Source: Streptomyces sp. NBC_00557 (lineage in GTDB: Bacteria; Actinomycetota; Actinomycetes; Streptomycetales; Streptomycetaceae). Taken from it: a DNA stretch of 64,000 nt. Under the pieces are notes generated by a model, which saw only the letters and a list, made by a program, of their open reading frames with translations, was not told the origin of the DNA and did not search any database. The stretch is taken from NCBI RefSeq assembly GCF_036345995.1, contig NZ_CP107796.1, positions 3,348,001-3,412,000 on the forward strand, given 5' to 3'. The position numbers and the translations under genes were made by a program. Of this stretch, positions 21,034 to 31,024 are shown one piece after another. Each line of letters starts with the position of its first letter. Positions within the stretch are counted from its first letter, which is position 1.

Positions 21034-24000
21034 TCAGACCTCTTCGACGCTGCTCGGCTCGCGCCGGGACAGGTCGATGCCGAGCTCCTCCGCAGCGCGG
21101 AAGACGTCCTCGTCGGTGTCACGCATCTCGATGGACATACCGTCGCTGGACAGCACCTCCACGTTCAGGCAGAGCGACTGCATCTCCTTGATGAGCACCT
21201 TGAAGGACTCGGGGATGCCGGGCTCGGGGATGTTCTCGCCCTTGACGATGGCCTCGTAGACCTTCACGCGGCCGGTGACGTCGTCGGACTTGATGGTCAG
21301 CAGCTCCTGAAGGGCGTACGCGGCGCCGTAGGCCTCGAGTGCCCACACCTCCATCTCACCGAACCGCTGGCCACCGAACTGGGCCTTACCACCCAGCGGC
21401 TGCTGGGTGATCATCGAGTACGGACCGGTCGAGCGGGCGTGCAGCTTGTCGTCGACCAGGTGGTGCAGCTTCAGGATGTACATGTAGCCGACCGAGATCG
21501 GGTCCGGGAACGGCTCACCGGAGCGGCCGTCGAACAGCCGGGCCTTGCCGGACGGCAGGACCATGCGGTCGCCGTCGCGGTTCGGCAGGGTGTTCTCCAG
21601 CAGACCGGCCAGCTCGTCCTCGCGGGCGCCGTCGAAGACCGGGGTGGCGACGTTGGTGCGCGGGGCGACCTTGTCGGCGCCGATGGCCTGCAGACGCTGC
21701 GCCCACTCGTCGGCGAGTCCGGAGACGTCCCAGCCCTGGCTGGCGAGCCAGCCGAGGTGGATCTCCAGCACCTGTCCCGGGTTCATTCGGGACGGCACAC
21801 CCAGCGGGTTCAGGATGATGTCGACCGGGGTCCCGTCCTCGAGGAACGGCATGTCCTCGATGGGCAGGATCTTGGAGATGACACCCTTGTTGCCGTGCCG
21901 GCCGGCGAGCTTGTCACCGTCGGTGATCTTGCGCTTCTGCGCGACGTAGACGCGGACCAGCTGGTTCACGCCCGGCGGCAGCTCGTCGCCCTCCTCGCGG
22001 TCGAAGACGCGCACACCGATGACCTTGCCGGTCTCGCCGTGCGGCACCTTCAGCGAGGTGTCACGGACCTCACGGGCCTTCTCACCGAAGATCGCGCGCA
22101 GCAGGCGCTCCTCCGGCGTCAGCTCGGTCTCACCCTTCGGGGTGACCTTGCCGACGAGGATGTCACCGGCGATGACCTCGGCGCCGATGCGGATGATGCC
22201 GCGCTCGTCGAGGTCGGCGAGGACCTCCTCGGAGACGTTCGGGATGTCCCGGGTGATCTCCTCGGGGCCGAGCTTGGTGTCACGGGCGTCGACCTCGTGC
22301 TCCTCGATGTGGATCGAGGAGAGGACGTCGTCCTGCACGAGGCGCTGCGACAGGATGATCGCGTCCTCGTAGTTGTGACCCTCCCACGGCATGAACGCCA
22401 CGAGCAGGTTCTTGCCGAGCGCCATCTCGCCGTTCTGGGTGGCCGGGCCGTCGGCCAGCACCTGGCCGGTGACGACGCGGTCGCCCTCGTTGACGATGAC
22501 CTTCTGGTTGACCGAGGTGCCCTGGTTGGACCGGGAGAACTTGGCCAGGCGGTACGTGATGTACGTGCCGTCGTCGTTGGCGGTGGTGATGTAGTCCGCG
22601 GAGACCTCCTGGACCACACCGTCCTTCTCGGCCTTGACCACGTCGCCGGCGTCGACCGCGGAGCGGTACTCCATGCCGGTGCCGACGAGCGGGGCCTCGG
22701 ACTTAATCAGCGGCACGGCCTGACGCATCATGTTCGCGCCCATGAGGGCACGGTTGGCGTCGTCGTGCTCGAGGAAGGGGATCATGGCGGTCGCGACCGA
22801 CACCATCTGGCGCGGCGAGACGTCCATGTAGTCCACGTCCTCGGGGCCTACGTAGTCGACCTCGCCGCCACGGCGGCGGACCAGCACGCGGTTCTCGGCG
22901 AACCGCATCTCGTCGTTCAGCGGCGCGTTGGCCTGCGCGATGACGAAGCGGTCCTCCTCGTCGGCGGTCAGGTAGTCGACCTCGTCGGTGACCTGGCCGT
23001 CGACGACCTTGCGGTACGGCGTCTCGATGAAACCGAACGCGTTGACCCGGCCGTAGGAGGCGAGCGAGCCGATCAGACCGATGTTCGGGCCTTCCGGCGT
23101 CTCGATCGGGCACATACGGCCGTAGTGCGAGGGGTGCACGTCACGGACCTCGAAGCCGGCCCGCTCACGGGAGAGACCACCCGGGCCGAGGGCGTTCAGA
23201 CGACGCTTGTGCGTCAGCCCCGACAGCGGGTTGTTCTGGTCCATGAACTGGGACAGCTGCGAGGTGCCGAAGAACTCCTTGATCGACGCCACGACCGGGC
23301 GGATGTTGATCAGGGTCTGCGGCGTGATCGCCTCGACGTCCTGGGTGGTCATGCGCTCGCGCACGACGCGCTCCATACGGGCGAGACCCGTACGGACCTG
23401 GTTCTGGATCAGCTCGCCGACGCTGCGGATACGGCGGTTGCCGAAGTGGTCGATGTCGTCGGTCTCGACCATGATGGTCCGGCCCGACGCGCCGACCGTC
23501 TCGGTCTCGCCGGCGTGCAGCTTCACCAGGTACTTGATGGTGGCGATGATGTCCTCGGTGGTGAGCACGCCGGCGTCCAGCGGCTCGTCCGCACCGAGCT
23601 TCTTGTTGACCTTGTAGCGGCCGACCTTGGCGAGGTCGTAGCGCTTCGGGTTGAAGTACAGGTTCTCCAGCAGCGTCTGCGCGGCCTCACGCGTGGGGGG
23701 CTCGCCCGGACGCAGCTTGCGGTAGATGTCGAGCAGCGCGTCGTCCTGGCCCTGGGTGTGGTCCTTCTCCAGGGTGGCGCGCATGGACTCGTACTCGCCG
23801 AACTCCTCGAGGATCTGCTCGGTCGTCCAGCCGAGCGCCTTCAGCAGGACGGTGACCGACTGCTTGCGCTTGCGGTCGATGCGGACACCGACCATGTCGC
23901 GCTTGTCGATCTCCATCTCCAGCCAGGCGCCCCGGGACGGGATGATCTTGGCGGAGAAGATGTCCTTGTCGGACGTCTTGTCGATGGTGGAGTCGAAGTA

Positions 24001-24519
24001 GACACCGGGGGAACGGACCAGCTGGGACACCACGACACGCTCGGTGCCGTTGATGACGAAAGTGCCCTTGTTCGTCATGAGCGGGAAGTCGCCCATGAAG
24101 ACCGTCTGGGACTTGATCTCACCGGTCTCGTTGTTGGTGAACTCCGCGGTGACGAAGAGCGGGGCGGCGTACGTGAAGTCGCGCTCCTTGCACTCGTCGA
24201 TGGAGTTCTTCGGCGGCTCGAAGCGGTGGTCCCGGAACGTCAGGGACATCGACCCGGAGAAGTCCTCGATCGGGGAGATCTCCTCGAAGATCTCCTCGAG
24301 GCCGGACTTGGTGGGGACGTCCTGACCGTTCTCCAGAGCCTCCTCGACCCGACTCTGCCAGGCGGTGTTGCCGAGCAGCCAGTCGAAGCTCTCGGTCTGC
24401 AGCGCGAGCAGGTTCGGAACCTCGAGAGGCTCCTTGATCTTTGCAAAGGAGATGCGCAGCGGGGCGGTGCTGGCGCCGTTGTTCGTATTCGCGGTCGAGG
24501 CATTGCGCGAGGCGGCCAA
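21034..24519 (-). CDS. rpoB: DNA-directed RNA polymerase beta subunit
   Basis: The 1161-residue subunit has the length usual for Streptomyces. I chose the TTG at 24517-24519 ([14 protein letters not shown]) because GGAAGGACCCCCTC precedes it and the known Streptomyces N-terminus begins there; the longer open frame upstream is untranslated leader. The rifampicin pocket [20 protein letters not shown] is intact with His437. Position 442 (equivalent to E. coli Ser531) is Asn, coded at 23194-23196. Conserved regions include the Lys-rich active-site segment [17 protein letters not shown] and the C-terminal [20 protein letters not shown]. Transcription starts from the promoter at 24685-24713 and continues into rpoC. 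Confidence 0.98.
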   Translation of the reverse strand: MAASRNASTANTNNGASTAPLRISFAKIKEPLEVPNLLALQTESFDWLLGNTAWQSRVEEALENGQDVPTKSGLEEIFEEISPIEDFSGSMSLTFRDHRFEPPKNSIDECKERDFTYAAPLFVTAEFTNNETGEIKSQTVFMGDFPLMTNKGTFVINGTERVVVSQLVRSPGVYFDSTIDKTSDKDIFSAKIIPSRGAWLEMEIDKRDMVGVRIDRKRKQSVTVLLKALGWTTEQILEEFGEYESMRATLEKDHTQGQDDALLDIYRKLRPGEPPTREAAQTLLENLYFNPKRYDLAKVGRYKVNKKLGADEPLDAGVLTTEDIIATIKYLVKLHAGETETVGASGRTIMVETDDIDHFGNRRIRSVGELIQNQVRTGLARMERVVRERMTTQDVEAITPQTLINIRPVVASIKEFFGTSQLSQFMDQNNPLSGLTHKRRLNALGPGGLSRERAGFEVRDVHPSHYGRMCPIETPEGPNIGLIGSLASYGRVNAFGFIETPYRKVVDGQVTDEVDYLTADEEDRFVIAQANAPLNDEMRFAENRVLVRRRGGEVDYVGPEDVDYMDVSPRQMVSVATAMIPFLEHDDANRALMGANMMRQAVPLIKSEAPLVGTGMEYRSAVDAGDVVKAEKDGVVQEVSADYITTANDDGTYITYRLAKFSRSNQGTSVNQKVIVNEGDRVVTGQVLADGPATQNGEMALGKNLLVAFMPWEGHNYEDAIILSQRLVQDDVLSSIHIEEHEVDARDTKLGPEEITRDIPNVSEEVLADLDERGIIRIGAEVIAGDILVGKVTPKGETELTPEERLLRAIFGEKAREVRDTSLKVPHGETGKVIGVRVFDREEGDELPPGVNQLVRVYVAQKRKITDGDKLAGRHGNKGVISKILPIEDMPFLEDGTPVDIILNPLGVPSRMNPGQVLEIHLGWLASQGWDVSGLADEWAQRLQAIGADKVAPRTNVATPVFDGAREDELAGLLENTLPNRDGDRMVLPSGKARLFDGRSGEPFPDPISVGYMYILKLHHLVDDKLHARSTGPYSMITQQPLGGKAQFGGQRFGEMEVWALEAYGAAYALQELLTIKSDDVTGRVKVYEAIVKGENIPEPGIPESFKVLIKEMQSLCLNVEVLSSDGMSIEMRDTDEDVFRAAEELGIDLSRREPSSVEEV

Positions 24520-24684
24520 GAGGGGGTCCTTCCGAGGGCTCGGACTCACTACGCGCTGTACCGGCCCCTCGCCCGTACACAAAGACAGAAACCCCAGGTC
24601 AGAGGAGCTTTTGTCATGAGTGCTCGAGTGAGGGCAGACCCCTGGTGACGGGCAGGGGACAGCTAACAGGCAGCGCAAAGGGTC

Positions 24685-24713
24685 AGTGTAGCCACTTGGC
24701 ACACTGATGTCCA
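24685..24713 (-). promoter_or_regulatory. rpoB promoter (HrdB-type)
   Basis: On the minus strand TGGACA is followed after exactly 17 bases by TACACT, close to the housekeeping consensus. Transcription would start near 24678, giving a leader of about 160 bases before the TTG start. Confidence 0.75.
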
Positions 24714-24982
24714 GTGCGGGTTGTTCGAGACCCTCGCTGTGCTCACCGCTCTTGTCAACGCCCTCGGCATGCTGCCCTCAACGCACGTTGATACTGCCCT
24801 CTTCGTCGTCGATCCATGCCTCGGATTCGGATCCTTGTGACGACGCGTCCTGAGAATTGCGCGCTGCGTGCGGTTCGTCAAGGGCCCCCAGCCGGAACCC
24901 GGCCGTCCGGGGACACGACGAAGATCACCTTACCCCTCAAGAAGACAGGTGCAAGGCAGACCGGGCCGGGTCCCGGGGAGCG
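24714..24982. other. Spacer between the rpoB promoter and the rplL terminator
   Basis: No gene is visible. TTGACA occurs on the minus strand at 24753-24758 but has no convincing -10 partner. The rest is featureless. Confidence 0.4.
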
Positions 24983-25020
24983 CCGAAGGGCGACCACCCA
25001 GATGGATGATCGCCCTTCGG
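24983..25020 (-). terminator. rplL terminator
   Basis: CCGAAGGGCGA (24983-24993) pairs with TCGCCCTTCGG (25010-25020), a perfect 11-bp stem 79 bases beyond the rplL stop. It separates rplJL from rpoBC. Confidence 0.8.
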
Positions 25021-25098
25021 TGCGGTCGCGTTACAGCCCCGGGGGGCCGTGTTCGGCGCACAGCCGGGTCCCACGGCTCGCGCGGGACCCGGAAGGTC

Positions 25099-25488
25099 TT
25101 ACTTGACCTCGACGGAGGCGCCGGCGCCCTTGAGGGCCTCGGCGGCCTTGTCGGCCTGCTCCTTGTTGACCTTCTCGAGGACCGGCTTCGGGGTGCCGTC
25201 GACGAGGTCCTTGGCCTCCTTCAGACCCAGCGAGGTCAGCTCACGCACGACCTTGATGACCTGGATCTTCTTCTCGCCGGCGCCGGTGAGGATGACGTCG
25301 AACTCGTCCTTCTCCTCCTCCTGGGCGGCCTCGGCGCCACCGGCGGCACCGCCGGCGACGACGACCGGCGCGGCAGCGGCGGCGGTGACGTCGAACTTCT
25401 CCTCGAAGGCCTTCACGAACTCGGAGAGCTCGATGAGGGTCATCTCCTCGAACTGGGCAAGCAGCTCGTCCTGGGTGAGCTTCGCCAT
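25099..25488 (-). CDS. rplL: 50S ribosomal protein L7/L12
   Basis: The 129-residue stalk protein recruits translation GTPases. The N-terminal dimerisation helices ([20 protein letters not shown]) are followed by an Ala/Gly/Pro hinge (residues about 45-60). The globular domain contains [20 protein letters not shown] and [12 protein letters not shown]. The start is the ATG at 25486-25488, with AGGACCGCC upstream. It lies 111 bases after rplJ and is followed by a strong terminator. Confidence 0.98.
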   Translation of the reverse strand: MAKLTQDELLAQFEEMTLIELSEFVKAFEEKFDVTAAAAAPVVVAGGAAGGAEAAQEEEKDEFDVILTGAGEKKIQVIKVVRELTSLGLKEAKDLVDGTPKPVLEKVNKEQADKAAEALKGAGASVEVK

Positions 25489-25599
25489 GATGGCGGTCCT
25501 TCCACTCAAATCGGCAGGTGCCGGATGTACTGGATAAGGCGGGCGTACGTCGGCCCGCTGCGACCCGTGCCGTCGGCGCGGATCAGAAAGCGAGCCGAA

Positions 25600-26130
25600 T
25601 TACTCGGCACCGCCCTGCTCGGCCTGCTTGGCGCGCAGCGCGTCCACGGTGCGGACGAGCTTCGACGGCAGCGCCTGGAAGACGGAGGCAGCCTGGGACT
25701 GCTTCGCCTTGAAGGCACCGGCCAGCTTGCTGAGCAGAACCTCGCGGGACTCGAGGTCCGCAAGCTTCTTGATCTCGTCGGCGGACAGCGCCTTGCCGTC
25801 AAGGACACCGCCCTTGATGACGAGATTCGGGTTGTCCTTGGCGAAGTCACGGAGACCCTTCGCCGACTCCACCGGGTCACCGGTGACGAAGGCGACGGCC
25901 GTCGGACCAGCGAAGAGCTGGTCGTCCAGCGTGATCCCGGCCTCGTTGGCCGCAATCTTGGTCAGCGTGTTCTTCACCACGGCGTACTGGGCGTTCTCAC
26001 CGAGCGACCGGCGCAGCGTCTTGAGCTGCGCCACGGTGAGACCGCGGTACTCGGTCAGCACGGCGGCGTTCGAGTTGCGGAACTTGTCCGTCAGCTCGGC
26101 AACCGCGGCAGCCTTGTCGGGCCTCGCCAT
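25600..26130 (-). CDS. rplJ: 50S ribosomal protein L10
   Basis: The 176-residue protein begins [20 protein letters not shown], with [19 protein letters not shown] typical of L10. The C-terminal helical tail carries the L7/L12 dimers. The ATG is at 26128-26130, after CCGGAAGGAGGCCGAGGCTCT. In bacteria the L10-L12 complex represses its own mRNA by binding a leader, and such a structured leader lies upstream here. Confidence 0.98.
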   Translation of the reverse strand: MARPDKAAAVAELTDKFRNSNAAVLTEYRGLTVAQLKTLRRSLGENAQYAVVKNTLTKIAANEAGITLDDQLFAGPTAVAFVTGDPVESAKGLRDFAKDNPNLVIKGGVLDGKALSADEIKKLADLESREVLLSKLAGAFKAKQSQAASVFQALPSKLVRTVDALRAKQAEQGGAE

Positions 26131-26376
26131 AGAGCCTCGGCCTCCTTCCGGGTGATTCGGACCGCGCGGACCCGAAGGAGGACTGGGGAAAACGAAACGC
26201 CCCGGCGCAGGCGCACGGGGCGGACTCGACCGGCCGCACACGCGCTCGGCGCGCGCACTTCCGGGAGTTCTTCCACTGTCACCTGCGCGGGTCGCCCACT
26301 TTTCAGCGGATCCTTCGGCCACCGCACCCTCGCTCGGAGCGCGCGGCAACGACCAGCGGTCTTTGGCTTCTGCAAG
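26131..26376 (-). promoter_or_regulatory. rplJ 5' leader, probable L10-binding autoregulatory RNA
   Basis: About 245 bases between the promoter and rplJ lack a gene. The leader carries segments such as GAAGCCAAAGACCGCTGGTC and CGCGCAGGTGACAG, which resemble the L10-leader kink-turn/stem consensus. A distal hairpin lies near the ribosome-binding site (CCTCCTTCGGGTCC... with ...GGAAGGAGG). The match to the known family is by eye only. Confidence 0.5.
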
Positions 26377-26406
26377 AGAGTACGGGACCGGGGCACCGCC
26401 GAGCAA
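26377..26406 (-). promoter_or_regulatory. rplJ promoter
   Basis: On the minus strand TTGCTC (26401-26406) is followed after 18 bases by TACTCT (26377-26382), a reasonable housekeeping promoter placed just upstream of the leader. Confidence 0.5.
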
Positions 26407-26450
26407 ATCGGTCTGTACGGCGGCTTGGGAGCCGGTGGATTCGTTCCCGG

Positions 26451-26683
26451 GGGCTCCGCGCGGAGCCCGTCGGCTCGGGGTTCGGGGCTCCGGGGCTCCG
26501 GGGCTGGGCCCCGCTGGGGCCGCCGGGGCCGTACGGCTGCGGTGGGGTGCCTCCGAGGGCCTACGGCTGCGGCGCAGGCCTCTGGGCCTCCCCGACTGCC
26601 CGGGCTTCCGCTACGGGGCTCAGGGGCTCTCCGTCGGGCTCAGGAGCCGACCGGCGAGCGGGAGGGCAGGGGCCCTCCGCCGG
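26451..26683. repeat. GC-rich repetitive spacer with a perfect 18-bp palindrome
   Basis: GGGCTCCG-CG-CGGAGCCC occupies 26451-26468. Reiterated GGGGCTC motifs follow, and GGGCTCAGGAGCCG/CGGGCTCAGGAGCC occurs near 26635 and 26682, the second forming part of the lipoprotein terminator. No gene is present. Confidence 0.5.
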
Positions 26684-26714
26684 GCTCAGGAGCCGGCCGG
26701 AGCGGCTCCTGAGC
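26684..26714 (-). terminator. Lipoprotein gene terminator
   Basis: GCTCAGGAGCCG (26684-26695) pairs perfectly with CGGCTCCTGAGC (26703-26714), 15 bases beyond the lipoprotein stop. Confidence 0.8.
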
Positions 26715-26728
26715 GTTCTCCGGCCGCC

Positions 26729-27661
26729 TCAGGAGGTGATGCCGGTGCCGGAACCGGTGGACGTGTTGCCCGAGCCCGCGGTGCCGAGGGACTTCATCAG
26801 GTCCTTGAAGTCCTTGGTGTCGCCGGCCGGCGGCGCCTCGGCGGAGACCGGCACGCCGTAGTCGCTGTAGTAGGCGGTGCTGTTCAGGACGCCGTGGGCG
26901 GTGTTCGCCTTCTCGGTCTTCTTCACCAGCAGGTTCTGGTCGTTGATCCAGATGTCCACGGCGTCGGTGGTGATGCCGGCCTGGTCCAGCTGCTTCTTCA
27001 GGGCCGCCAGCTGGTCCGCGCTGAGGTTGCTGCTGCGGCCCGCGAGGTCGGCGACGTTCACCGTGCCCGCGTAGTGCCGGGTGCGGACGCCGGAGACGGT
27101 CTCCTCGCCGACCTTCTTCACGTCGCCGGAGGCCAGCAGCATCTTCACGGACTGGTTCGGCGTCGAGGTCTGGGCCTGGTCCTTCAGGTAGGAGCCGGAG
27201 GCGCCGCTGAACTTGGCGAGGTCGTCGTAGCCGTACCGGATCCAGTGCTTGCCGCCCGCCTCCTGGGCGAACCGGTCGCTCATCTTGGCGTAGTAGGCGT
27301 CCGGCAGATAGCGGGCCTGCATCGACTCCGTGCCGGCCTTGCGCATCATCTCGGCCATCTGCCCACCGGTGTAGGTGATGGTGAGGTTGCCCTTGAGGCC
27401 GTGGCCCCAGGTGAGCGCGCCGTTCGCGGTCATCGACATCAGGTCGCCGAGGGAGGTGGTGCCCCGCACCTTGGCGGAGTCCGCCTTGTTCGTGGACTGC
27501 TCGGCGGTGCGCAGCGCGGCGATGGGGCTGACGTTGATCGCGCCGCCGCCGGCCGCCTTGCCGTCCTTCCCGGAGTTCGAGGAGCCGCACGCGGCCACCC
27601 CGGTCAGCGCGGCCACCGCCGCTATGGAAAGGCTCATCCGGCGCGCCGTCGTGCTCTTCAT
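26729..27661 (-). CDS. Probable lipoprotein, LppX/LprG-like
   Basis: The 310-residue protein starts with a lipoprotein signal: basic residues, the core LSIAAVAALTGVAAC and lipobox Cys25, followed by a Gly/Ser/Lys linker. The mature part alternates amphipathic strands and helices (GALTWGHGLKGNLTITYTGG, YAGTVNVADL, VDIWINDQNLLVKK). This resembles the half-barrel fold of the LppX/LprAFG or outer-membrane-carrier-like family, which bind lipids in mycobacteria. It ends in a Gly/Ser/Thr tail. It is an independent gene between rplA and rplJ with its own terminator, a position seen in other Streptomyces. The ligand is unknown. Confidence 0.75.
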   Translation of the reverse strand: MKSTTARRMSLSIAAVAALTGVAACGSSNSGKDGKAAGGGAINVSPIAALRTAEQSTNKADSAKVRGTTSLGDLMSMTANGALTWGHGLKGNLTITYTGGQMAEMMRKAGTESMQARYLPDAYYAKMSDRFAQEAGGKHWIRYGYDDLAKFSGASGSYLKDQAQTSTPNQSVKMLLASGDVKKVGEETVSGVRTRHYAGTVNVADLAGRSSNLSADQLAALKKQLDQAGITTDAVDIWINDQNLLVKKTEKANTAHGVLNSTAYYSDYGVPVSAEAPPAGDTKDFKDLMKSLGTAGSGNTSTGSGTGITS

Positions 27662-27733
27662 CTTGTCCTACCCCCATGCAAGTCGAGTGCCTGCACCGTA
27701 GCCCAGGCCACTGACAGCCGTCCCACAGGCCGT

Positions 27734-27790
27734 CCGAAGAAAGCCCTTCTGAAGAAGGCCCTCCGAAGAAAGCCCTCCGAAGAAAGCCGT
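27734..27790. repeat. Four tandem copies of a 14-15-bp unit (CCGAAGAAAGCCCT)
   Basis: The units start at 27734, 27749, 27763 and 27777 and differ at one or two positions each. The array lies about 70 bases upstream of the lipoprotein start, in the spacer to rplA, and could influence the lipoprotein promoter. Confidence 0.7.
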
Positions 27791-27814
27791 ACGGCCGGCG
27801 GCCGCACAAAGAAA

Positions 27815-27852
27815 GGACGGGCCCCGCACCTGGAAGGTTGCAGGGCCCGCCC
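27815..27852 (-). terminator. rplA terminator
   Basis: GGACGGGCCC and GGGCCCGCCC with adjoining bases form a 13-14-bp stem with two non-Watson-Crick pairs, about 45 bases beyond the rplA stop. Confidence 0.6.
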
Positions 27853-27896
27853 TCATGCACGCGTACCGGACGCGGCTACCGGGGTGAGCGGACGGC

Positions 27897-28622
27897 TCAG
27901 ACGGCGGCCGGGTCCTCCTCGACGAGGAGGTTGCGGGTGCGGTTCGGGTCGACCGGGATGCCGGGGCCCATCGTGGTGGTGATGGCGGCCTTCTTGATGT
28001 AGCGACCCTTGGCGGCGGACGGCTTCAGACGGAGGATCTCCTCCAGCGCGGCGCCGTAGTTCTCCACCAGCTTGGCGTCGTCGAAGGACGCCTTGCCGAT
28101 GATGAAGTGCAGGTTCGAGTGCTTGTCGACGCGGAACTCGATCTTGCCGCCCTTGATGTCGGAGACGGCCTTGGCCACGTCGGGGGTGACGGTGCCGGTC
28201 TTCGGGTTCGGCATCAGACCACGCGGGCCGAGGACGCGGCCGAGGCGGCCGACCTTGCCCATGAGGTCCGGGGTGGCGACGACGGCGTCGAAGTCCAGGC
28301 GGCCCTTCGAGACCTCGTCGATCAGCTCGTCGGCGCCGACGATGTCGGCGCCCGCGGCACGCGCGGCCTCGGCACGGTCGCCGGTCGCGAAGACCAGGAC
28401 CCGGGCGGTCTTACCGGTGCCGTGCGGAAGGTTCACGGTGCCACGGACCATCTGGTCGGCCTTGCGCGGGTCGACACCCAGACGGAAGGCGACCTCGACG
28501 GTGGCGTCGAACTTGGTCGTGGAGGTCTCCTTGGCGAGACGGACGGCCTCGAGCGGGGCGTACAGCTTCTCCCGGTCGACCTTGGCGTCCGCAGCGCGGA
28601 GAGCCTTGCTGCGCTTGCTCAC
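27897..28622 (-). CDS. rplA: 50S ribosomal protein L1
   Basis: The 241-residue protein contains [20 protein letters not shown], the [14 protein letters not shown] loop, [17 protein letters not shown] and [20 protein letters not shown], all conserved in L1, the mobile-stalk protein and classical rplKA repressor. The GTG start at 28620-28622 ([11 protein letters not shown]) has AGGAGCAAGTT upstream and gives the normal length. It lies 100 bases after rplK in the same operon. Confidence 0.97.
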   Translation of the reverse strand: MSKRSKALRAADAKVDREKLYAPLEAVRLAKETSTTKFDATVEVAFRLGVDPRKADQMVRGTVNLPHGTGKTARVLVFATGDRAEAARAAGADIVGADELIDEVSKGRLDFDAVVATPDLMGKVGRLGRVLGPRGLMPNPKTGTVTPDVAKAVSDIKGGKIEFRVDKHSNLHFIIGKASFDDAKLVENYGAALEEILRLKPSAAKGRYIKKAAITTTMGPGIPVDPNRTRNLLVEEDPAAV

Positions 28623-28722
28623 AACTTGCTCCTGTGTGTTCGTTGAGGAGTCGTGGTCCTCGGGCCGAGCAGGCCCTGCCACGTGCGACCGGCTACGGCC
28701 GCATGACTGCTAGGGGGTGAGG

Positions 28723-29157
28723 TCAGCCCTCGACCGTGACGCCCATGGAACGCGCGGTACCGGCGATGATCTTCGCGGCGGCGTCCAGGTCGTTCGCGTT
28801 CAGGTCGGGCATCTTGGTCTGGGCGATCTCGCGGACCTGCGCCTCGGTGATCTTGGCGACCTTGGTCTTGTGCGGCTCGCCGGAGCCCTTCTCGATGCCC
28901 GCGGCCTTGAGGATCATCTTCGCGGCCGGCGGCGTCTTGGTGATGAAGGTGAAGGAGCGGTCCTCGTAGACCGTGATCTCCACCGGGATGACCCAACCGC
29001 GCTGCGACTCGGTCGCGGCGTTGTAGGCCTTGCAGAACTCCATGATGTTCACGCCGTGCTGACCCAGCGCGGGGCCGACCGGCGGGGCCGGGTTGGCGGC
29101 ACCGGCCTGGATCTGGAGCTTGATGAGCCCCGTGACCTTCTTCTTCTTGGGAGGCAT
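28723..29157 (-). CDS. rplK: 50S ribosomal protein L11
   Basis: The 144-residue protein starts [19 protein letters not shown] and has the [20 protein letters not shown] motif of the thiostrepton/GTPase-associated centre. The ATG is at 29155-29157. It is the first gene of rplKA, with its own candidate promoter at 29230-29258 just downstream of the nusG terminator. Confidence 0.98.
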   Translation of the reverse strand: MPPKKKKVTGLIKLQIQAGAANPAPPVGPALGQHGVNIMEFCKAYNAATESQRGWVIPVEITVYEDRSFTFITKTPPAAKMILKAAGIEKGSGEPHKTKVAKITEAQVREIAQTKMPDLNANDLDAAAKIIAGTARSMGVTVEG

Positions 29158-29229
29158 GGCTCTCCGGGTCCTTTCATTCGGGTCCATGCCCGCGCGAGGA
29201 TCGCGACCCTGACGCAGGCATACCGCACA

Positions 29230-29258
29230 ACGATAACGGGTATAGATGCGCGGCCAAA
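29230..29258 (-). promoter_or_regulatory. Candidate rplK promoter
   Basis: On the minus strand TTTGGC is followed after 17 bases by TATCGT, about 70 bases before the rplK ATG and immediately after the nusG terminator. Confidence 0.4.
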
Positions 29259-29264
29259 AACCGT

Positions 29265-29301
29265 GCAGGTCAGGCGGACCGTGACGGCCTGCCTGACCTG
29301 C
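29265..29301 (-). terminator. nusG operon terminator
   Basis: GCAGGTCAGGC (29265-29275) pairs with GCCTGACCTGC (29291-29301). In the direction of nusG transcription the stem is followed by ACGGTTTTTGG, a true T-rich tail. A second perfect repeat, GAACCCGGTTCC/GGAACCGGGTTC (29323-29348), lies directly after the nusG stop. Confidence 0.8.
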
Positions 29302-29355
29302 GCGGAAGCACGAAGTCCAGAAGAACCCGGTTCCGGGGAACCGGGTTCGCGGGAA

Positions 29356-30216
29356 CTAGTTCTTCTGGATCTGGTCGAAGGACAGCTCGACCGGCGTCTC
29401 GCGGCCGAAGATCTCCACCAGGCCCTTGACCTTCTTCGAGTCGGGGTTGATCTCGTTGATGGTCGCCTGCAGCGTGGCGAACGGGCCGTCGGTGACGGTG
29501 ACCGAGTCGCCGACCTCGAAGTCCAGCACCTGGACCTCGACCTTGCGCTGCGGGGCGGGCTTGCCCTCGGCCTCGGCGGCCTCGCGGGCGGCCTTCTCCT
29601 CGGCCTCCGGGGCGAGCATCTTGACGATCTCGTCCAGCGTCAGCGGGTACGGGTCGTAGGCGTTGCCGACGAAGCCGGTCACGCCCGGGGTGTTGCGGAC
29701 GACGCCCCAGGACTCGTTGGTCAGGTCCATGCGGACCAGGACGTAACCCGGCAGCTTGTTCTGCTTGATCGTCTTGCGGTCGCCGTTCTTGATCTGGACG
29801 ACCTCCTCCTGCGGCACCTCGGCCTGGAAGATGTAGTCCTCGACGTTCAGCGAGACGGCGCGCTGCTCCAGGTTGGTCTTCACGCGGTTCTCGTAACCGG
29901 CGTAGGTGTGGATGACGTACCACTCGCCGGGCAGGTTGCGCAGTTCCTCGCGCAGGGCCTCGACGGGGTCGACGGGCGCGGCCGGCTCCTCCTCGGCGGC
30001 CTCAGCCTCCGCGGGGGCCTCCTCGTCGGCGGCCTCGCCTTCCTCGTCCTCGACGTTCACGGCAGCCTCTTCGGCCGGCTCCCCCGCCTCGGCCTCGGCA
30101 GCCTCGAACTCGTCCTGCTCGTCCGCGCCCTCGACGATGTCGAGCTCGTCGTCCACCATCTCGGCAGCGTTGCCGCGAGGCTCGATGGCGTCGTCGTTCA
30201 GGTTCGGGTCAGACAC
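29356..30216 (-). CDS. nusG: Transcription termination/antitermination factor NusG
   Basis: The 286-residue protein is longer than the about 180-residue E. coli NusG. An acidic, Ala/Glu-rich N-terminal extension of about 105 residues, usual in Streptomyces, precedes the NGN domain ([20 protein letters not shown], then [10 protein letters not shown] and [15 protein letters not shown]). The C-terminal KOW domain has [15 protein letters not shown]. NusG binds RNA polymerase and links it to Rho or ribosomes. The GTG start is at 30214-30216, 80 bases after secE. Confidence 0.97.
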   Translation of the reverse strand: MSDPNLNDDAIEPRGNAAEMVDDELDIVEGADEQDEFEAAEAEAGEPAEEAAVNVEDEEGEAADEEAPAEAEAAEEEPAAPVDPVEALREELRNLPGEWYVIHTYAGYENRVKTNLEQRAVSLNVEDYIFQAEVPQEEVVQIKNGDRKTIKQNKLPGYVLVRMDLTNESWGVVRNTPGVTGFVGNAYDPYPLTLDEIVKMLAPEAEEKAAREAAEAEGKPAPQRKVEVQVLDFEVGDSVTVTDGPFATLQATINEINPDSKKVKGLVEIFGRETPVELSFDQIQKN

Positions 30217-30296
30217 GGTGGCTGCTTCTTCCTGGATACATAGGGGTGGAACATGCGAAAACGGGCGCCGGTACCACGGCGCCCTTCGCTCTTGGC

Positions 30297-30584
30297 TCAG
30301 CCGAAGACGTACTTGGCCGCGTGGTTGAGCCCATAGTCAATCACGGTCACCAGCGCGATCATGATGGCGACGAAGAAGATCACCACGGTCGTGTACGACG
30401 TCAGCTGGTTACGCGTCGGCCAGACGACCTTGCGGAGCTCCGCGATGATCTGGCGGTAGAACGTGGCGAGGCGCTTCAGCGGGCCCTTCTTGGCGCGCTT
30501 GCCGCCCTTGCGGGCCTTCTTCTTCGACTCGAGCGCCTCGTCCTGGGCGTCAGGCGTGTCGATGGAGCCCACGGCGTCCGTCAT
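30297..30584 (-). CDS. secE: Preprotein translocase subunit SecE
   Basis: The 95-residue protein has a Lys-rich N-terminal stretch, the conserved amphipathic [20 protein letters not shown] and a single C-terminal transmembrane helix (about residues 65-82), as in Gram-positive SecE. It clamps SecY in the translocon. The ATG is at 30582-30584, with GGTGAGGACA upstream. It lies between tRNA-Trp and nusG, the standard order. Confidence 0.97.
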   Translation of the reverse strand: MTDAVGSIDTPDAQDEALESKKKARKGGKRAKKGPLKRLATFYRQIIAELRKVVWPTRNQLTSYTTVVIFFVAIMIALVTVIDYGLNHAAKYVFG

Positions 30585-30690
30585 TGTCCTCACCTGATCC
30601 CGGGTCGTGGCCGTGCCGCGCCCGGTTCCTGAGCCGCACGGCGGTGCATTGCAGTACGTACATGCGCACACATCCTGGCGGTGTGTGTAG

Positions 30691-30763
30691 CAGGGCCGGA
30701 GGGACTTGAACCCCCAACCGCCGGTTTTGGAGACCGGTGCTCTACCAATTGAGCTACGACCCT
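30691..30763 (-). tRNA. tRNA-Trp (CCA)
   Basis: The 73-nt cloverleaf has a 7-bp acceptor (AGGGTCG with CGGCCCT), D stem GTAGCTCAATTGGTAGAGCA, anticodon loop CTCCAAA with CCA, T arm with GGTTCAAGTCC and discriminator G. CCA is not encoded. It lies upstream of secE and may share its transcript. Confidence 0.97.
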
Positions 30764-31024
30764 TTGTGTGTCCCCCAACGTACCGCATCCGGACGGGTGC
30801 GCGGTGTGCACCGGCTCGGCGGCGGCTGCTGAAGGCCAACGAGGTGAGAGTGTACGTGGTCCGGGGCCCGGCGTCGAACAGAAAGAGCCCGTCCGGGGGC
30901 GTCTGGCCAAAGATCGTCCTGGCCGGGGCCCGGATTCGGACCCGTGTTCACGCTTCGACCCGTGGTTGTTCAGTCCGTGAAACCCGTGTGCCGGGGACAT
31001 TTCCGGTCTGGAACGATGGGCTCC
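30764..31024. other. Divergent spacer between tRNA-Trp and the aminotransferase
   Basis: No gene is present. The promoters for tRNA-Trp (minus) and the aminotransferase (plus) must lie here. TACACT occurs on the minus strand at 30849-30854 without a good -35 partner. Confidence 0.35.

Noticed and set aside
21007..24648. Plus-strand open frame of 1213 codons opposite rpoB (and a similar one opposite rpoC)
   Set aside because: Antisense shadow: the frame shows no domain and the opposite strand is unmistakably rpoB.
24520..24702. Longer rpoB starting at an ATG 61 codons upstream
   Set aside because: The extension runs over the promoter and leader, has no homology, and the TTG start with its ribosome-binding site gives the normal 1161-residue protein.
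26407..26728. Small gene in the rplJ-lipoprotein spacer
   Set aside because: All frames are low-complexity Gly/Arg/Pro strings; the stretch is explained by palindromes and the lipoprotein terminator.
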